Source: Plakobranchus ocellatus (Eukaryota > Mollusca > Gastropoda > Plakobranchidae). Taken from it: a stretch of 20,797 nt of DNA. Position 1 is the first letter of the stretch. Every line of letters begins with the position of its first letter. Below, piece by piece: positions 18,860 through 20,797 of this stretch. The notes below the pieces were generated by a model. It made no database searches, was not told the DNA's origin, and saw nothing but the letters and a program-made list of their open reading frames with translations. The DNA lies in contig BLXT01004662.1 in NCBI GenBank assembly GCA_019648995.1, positions 429,795 to 450,591 of the forward strand. The letters run 5' to 3'. A program made the position numbers and the translations under genes.

Positions 18860-19685
18860 TAGTTGATCAGGTGTATTTCAGCAATTTATAAATTTAGAAA
18901 GAAAAAAAAAATTATGTTTTAATTTCATGTTATAAAATGGTTAGGCCTATAGCCTACTGTATCATGACAGATTGGTTTGCAGTTTACCTTTCATAAATCG
19001 AAGTGACTATTTTCCCAAATGCAATGACACTATTTACTTTAAGGGGACCCATTCTTCTAGATCTCACTTCATCAACTGAGTATATGAGCACGAGTGTGCT
19101 GATGTTACTGAACCCTCTCTCTTCCTTTATCAAGAAAGCGTTCAGGAAAATAAGGTCAGACACTATTTATCCAAGCGTTCTGAAAAATAAGGATGGCCTT
19201 CAACAATTTACTTTCTTGTGTGCACATTTGGAAGTATTGCACTAGATTAATCTCAGTACTCTGAATCAAGGTTTTATAATTATTGTCCTATTTTAGGCCT
19301 AGATCCAGATTTCTAAATAAAAAACTGCATTTTTTTCATTAGGATCTATAGTCCAGGGACATGCACAACAACTTCTAGTTAGACTTTTATTAGCTACCAA
19401 TGAAATGAAAGGATTGCTAGCAAAAAATTGTGGAGATATCATATGAAAGATACCTCACTATAATTGGATGTGCAATCTCTTCATTTCATCAGTGGCTGAT
19501 GAAGATAGATGTCACTGAGTCTGTCTTCAGATTATCCCGTAAATTCAGACAGGAGCCTATATAGGGGTGTAATATTATTGATCTAGATTCATGAATTTGA
19601 AAGATATAAAATAAATAGTTGACTAAAACTGCCTTCATTTCGTCTTTATTATTGTATCACTATGTTACATGTAATGTGTGCATAG
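18860..19685. other. Non-coding stretch, no recognised gene
   Basis: The open frame at about 19003-19245 on the plus strand begins at GTG and has no recognised domain. GCTGATGAAGATAGAT occurs at about 18631 and again at about 19496, a 16-bp dispersed repeat of unknown origin. Confidence 0.4.
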
Positions 19686-19920
19686 ATGGAAAGGACCTGG
19701 AAGAGTTGATCTAGATCTAGACTCTAGGTGCTGAATCTAATTTAGTTTCTGGATCTACATCTAGATTTCTACGTGACATTTACGCTAGACTCTGAGATCT
19801 TGATTCTAGATCCTATGCTATATATAATTCTAGGGTAAAGTGCATTTTAGGTGCCTAAATTATTAAGGCTCATATACGTTTATTCTAGGTGCCTAAACTA
19901 TTACACTGAAATATTCAACA
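19686..19920. repeat. TCTAGATC-rich cluster followed by two AGGTGCCTAAA repeats
   Basis: GATCTAGATCTAGACTCTAG and many variants of TCTAGA/AGATCT fill about 19705-19835. TAGGTGCCTAAATTATTA (19848-19865) then recurs as TAGGTGCCTAAACTATTA (19886-19903) with a 38-bp period and one mismatch. Each copy contains the near-palindrome TAGG-TG-CCTA. The TCTAGATC words also cluster at 14.97-15.30 kb and look like a genome-wide simple-repeat habit of the host. Confidence 0.6.
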
Positions 19921-20373
19921 ATAACATTGCTTGCCTTCGTAACACATTTATAGGCGATAATTGTCAGCTACATAGCATATTTCTATAGGAGATAATCTAG
20001 CTATAATCTTATAACAAAAAAACATGTCCTCGTCACAAACGCCATAACGAAAGACAAATTCATGGAGATAGGGTGGGAAAAGATCTTGGGATGTGCCAAA
20101 CTGTCTGCAAGTTTCATTTTAACATCATCCACATATGGCATGTTACCACAAACAGGTCTGAAATAGCAGATGCTAATTTCTATGTCAATTATTTGATTAA
20201 CTCATCAAAATAATTACTTTTTTTTTGGTATGTGTGTTCTTGACAATGTAATTAAACTACTCTAACAAGAAAATACTATTTTGTTCTTTCTTTACGCCAA
20301 AAAAAAAAATTAATGTTGTGCGTACCTCTGAATATCCCATTTTTTTAATGTACATTCATTGGGGACATCTTAC

Positions 20374-20515
20374 CGCTCTAAAATTGGGAAAATAGGTCAG
20401 TTTGGCTCTTTCAACACATCGTTCGAGGTCTCTGTTACATTTTAAACATAATCGGGGAGTTCCGATGTTTACCGATGACCCACATGAGGGCTGGAAAATC
20501 TCCTATGACGTCAGT
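20374..20515 (-). promoter_or_regulatory. Candidate 5' UTR exon end: strong donor in CpG-richer block
   Basis: On the minus strand TTTTAGAGCG|GTAAGATG is a strong splice donor (last exon base 20374). It lies just downstream of a CRE and of TTATAATTTATG (about 20550-20539), which could act as a TATA-like element, in a block whose CpG frequency is visibly above the rest of the window. It could supply the non-coding first exon that the zinc-finger gene requires, spliced ~6.35 kb to 14018. This is inference, as no transcript is seen. Confidence 0.2.
20506..20513. promoter_or_regulatory. Full cAMP-response element TGACGTCA, with half-site nearby
   Basis: The perfect CREB/ATF palindrome TGACGTCA is at 20506-20513, with a half-site CGTCA at 20527-20531. 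Both sit next to TATA-like AT-rich words (about 20537-20550) in the CpG-richer right end. A CREB/ATF-responsive promoter is plausible, but direction and target are unknown. Confidence 0.4.
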
Positions 20516-20542
20516 GTTTTGTGTGTCGTCACAAAGCATAAA

Positions 20543-20797
20543 TTATAAGCTTTCGATATAAGCACTTAAAATCGGTTTCTGCCAAATCTTTTTAGTGTGA
20601 AACTCAAATGGGATTCTACCTATCGGAACATACCAATGTTTCACAATAATTTTATTATTTTTAACTGCTGGAGCCATACAATGCATGCGCACATGCTGTG
20701 TGACGCTTCCATTGGAGGTACGCACTTTCACTTTCGGTAACCCGTTCTCGTCATACAAAAAGTGTTCCGTCAACCTTTTTTGTGTGCAAGTAAAATC
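20543..20797 (-). CDS. Partial open reading frame running off the right edge, unrecognised
   Basis: The frame is open from the window edge to a TAA at about 20543, 84 codons. It starts inside the gene (first codon GAT) with no ATG upstream in view. The translation is mixed and protein-like (DFTCTQKRLTEHFLYDENG, VRTSNGSVTQHVRMHCMAPA, KHWYVPIGRIPFEFHTKKIW), and CpG and GC are higher than in the flanking DNA. A good donor, ATTG|GTATGT (about 20633), falls inside, so only the part to the right of it may be exonic. It cannot be spliced in frame to the zinc-finger exon, which begins AGG-TAA in that frame. Either a separate minus-strand gene ends here, or the frame is open by chance. No domain is recognised. 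Confidence 0.25.
   Translation of the reverse strand, partial: DFTCTQKRLTEHFLYDENGLPKVKVRTSNGSVTQHVRMHCMAPAVKNNKIIVKHWYVPIGRIPFEFHTKKIWQKPILSAYIESL

Overview
This is eukaryotic nuclear DNA. It is AT-rich with many A/T homopolymers, has spliceosomal intron signals and decayed transposon pieces, and carries one clear spliced gene, a C2H2 zinc-finger gene on the minus strand. Clusters of TCTAGA/AGATCT words near 15.0-15.3 kb and 19.7-19.8 kb, together with a LINE tail style I associate with molluscs, suggest a heterobranch gastropod (Biomphalaria/Bulinus type). That assignment is inference and was not tested.

Layout. Bases 1-10.75 kb form a gene-poor AT-rich stretch: a (GA)n edge, a 45-nt A run joined to a GA-rich tract (2.9-3.0 kb), small inverted repeats (4.1 and 4.9-5.0 kb), a 5'-truncated LINE 3' end on the minus strand (7.93-8.31 kb) and a doubtful decayed Cys-rich fragment (10.5 kb). 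From 10.77 to 14.02 kb lies the minus-strand gene. One exon (13001-14018) carries the start codon and a 333-residue disordered N-terminal half. The last exon (10940-12573) carries two adjacent C2H2 fingers, a long low-complexity linker with two SUMO-consensus lysines, and a C-terminal finger pair of the Ikaros/Hunchback/TRPS1 dimerisation type. The joined frame is open for 877 codons. A likely AATAAA lies 162 nt past the stop codon.

From 14.0 to 20.8 kb, upstream of the coding exons, there are two tRNA-derived SINE-like heads (one per strand), a small MITE-like element with a 16-bp perfect palindrome, a two-state hairpin, diverged local duplications, and possible 5' exon or promoter sites. 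The latter are a YY1-like ATGGCG site at 18.84 kb, and a CRE with a strong minus-strand splice donor in a CpG-richer block near the right edge. A protein-like minus-strand reading frame runs off the right edge. The start exon has a good 3' splice site only 18 nt before the ATG, so the transcription start must lie further right, possibly in this 6.7-kb stretch or beyond the window.

The most notable structure is at the single coding intron. Its 3' splice site is a CAGCAG (NAGNAG) tandem acceptor, and a ~135-bp head-to-tail duplication copied the acceptor region into the intron. The copy retains one AG in a usable phase, which would produce a protein lacking all four fingers. The sequence shows no obvious multi-gene system.
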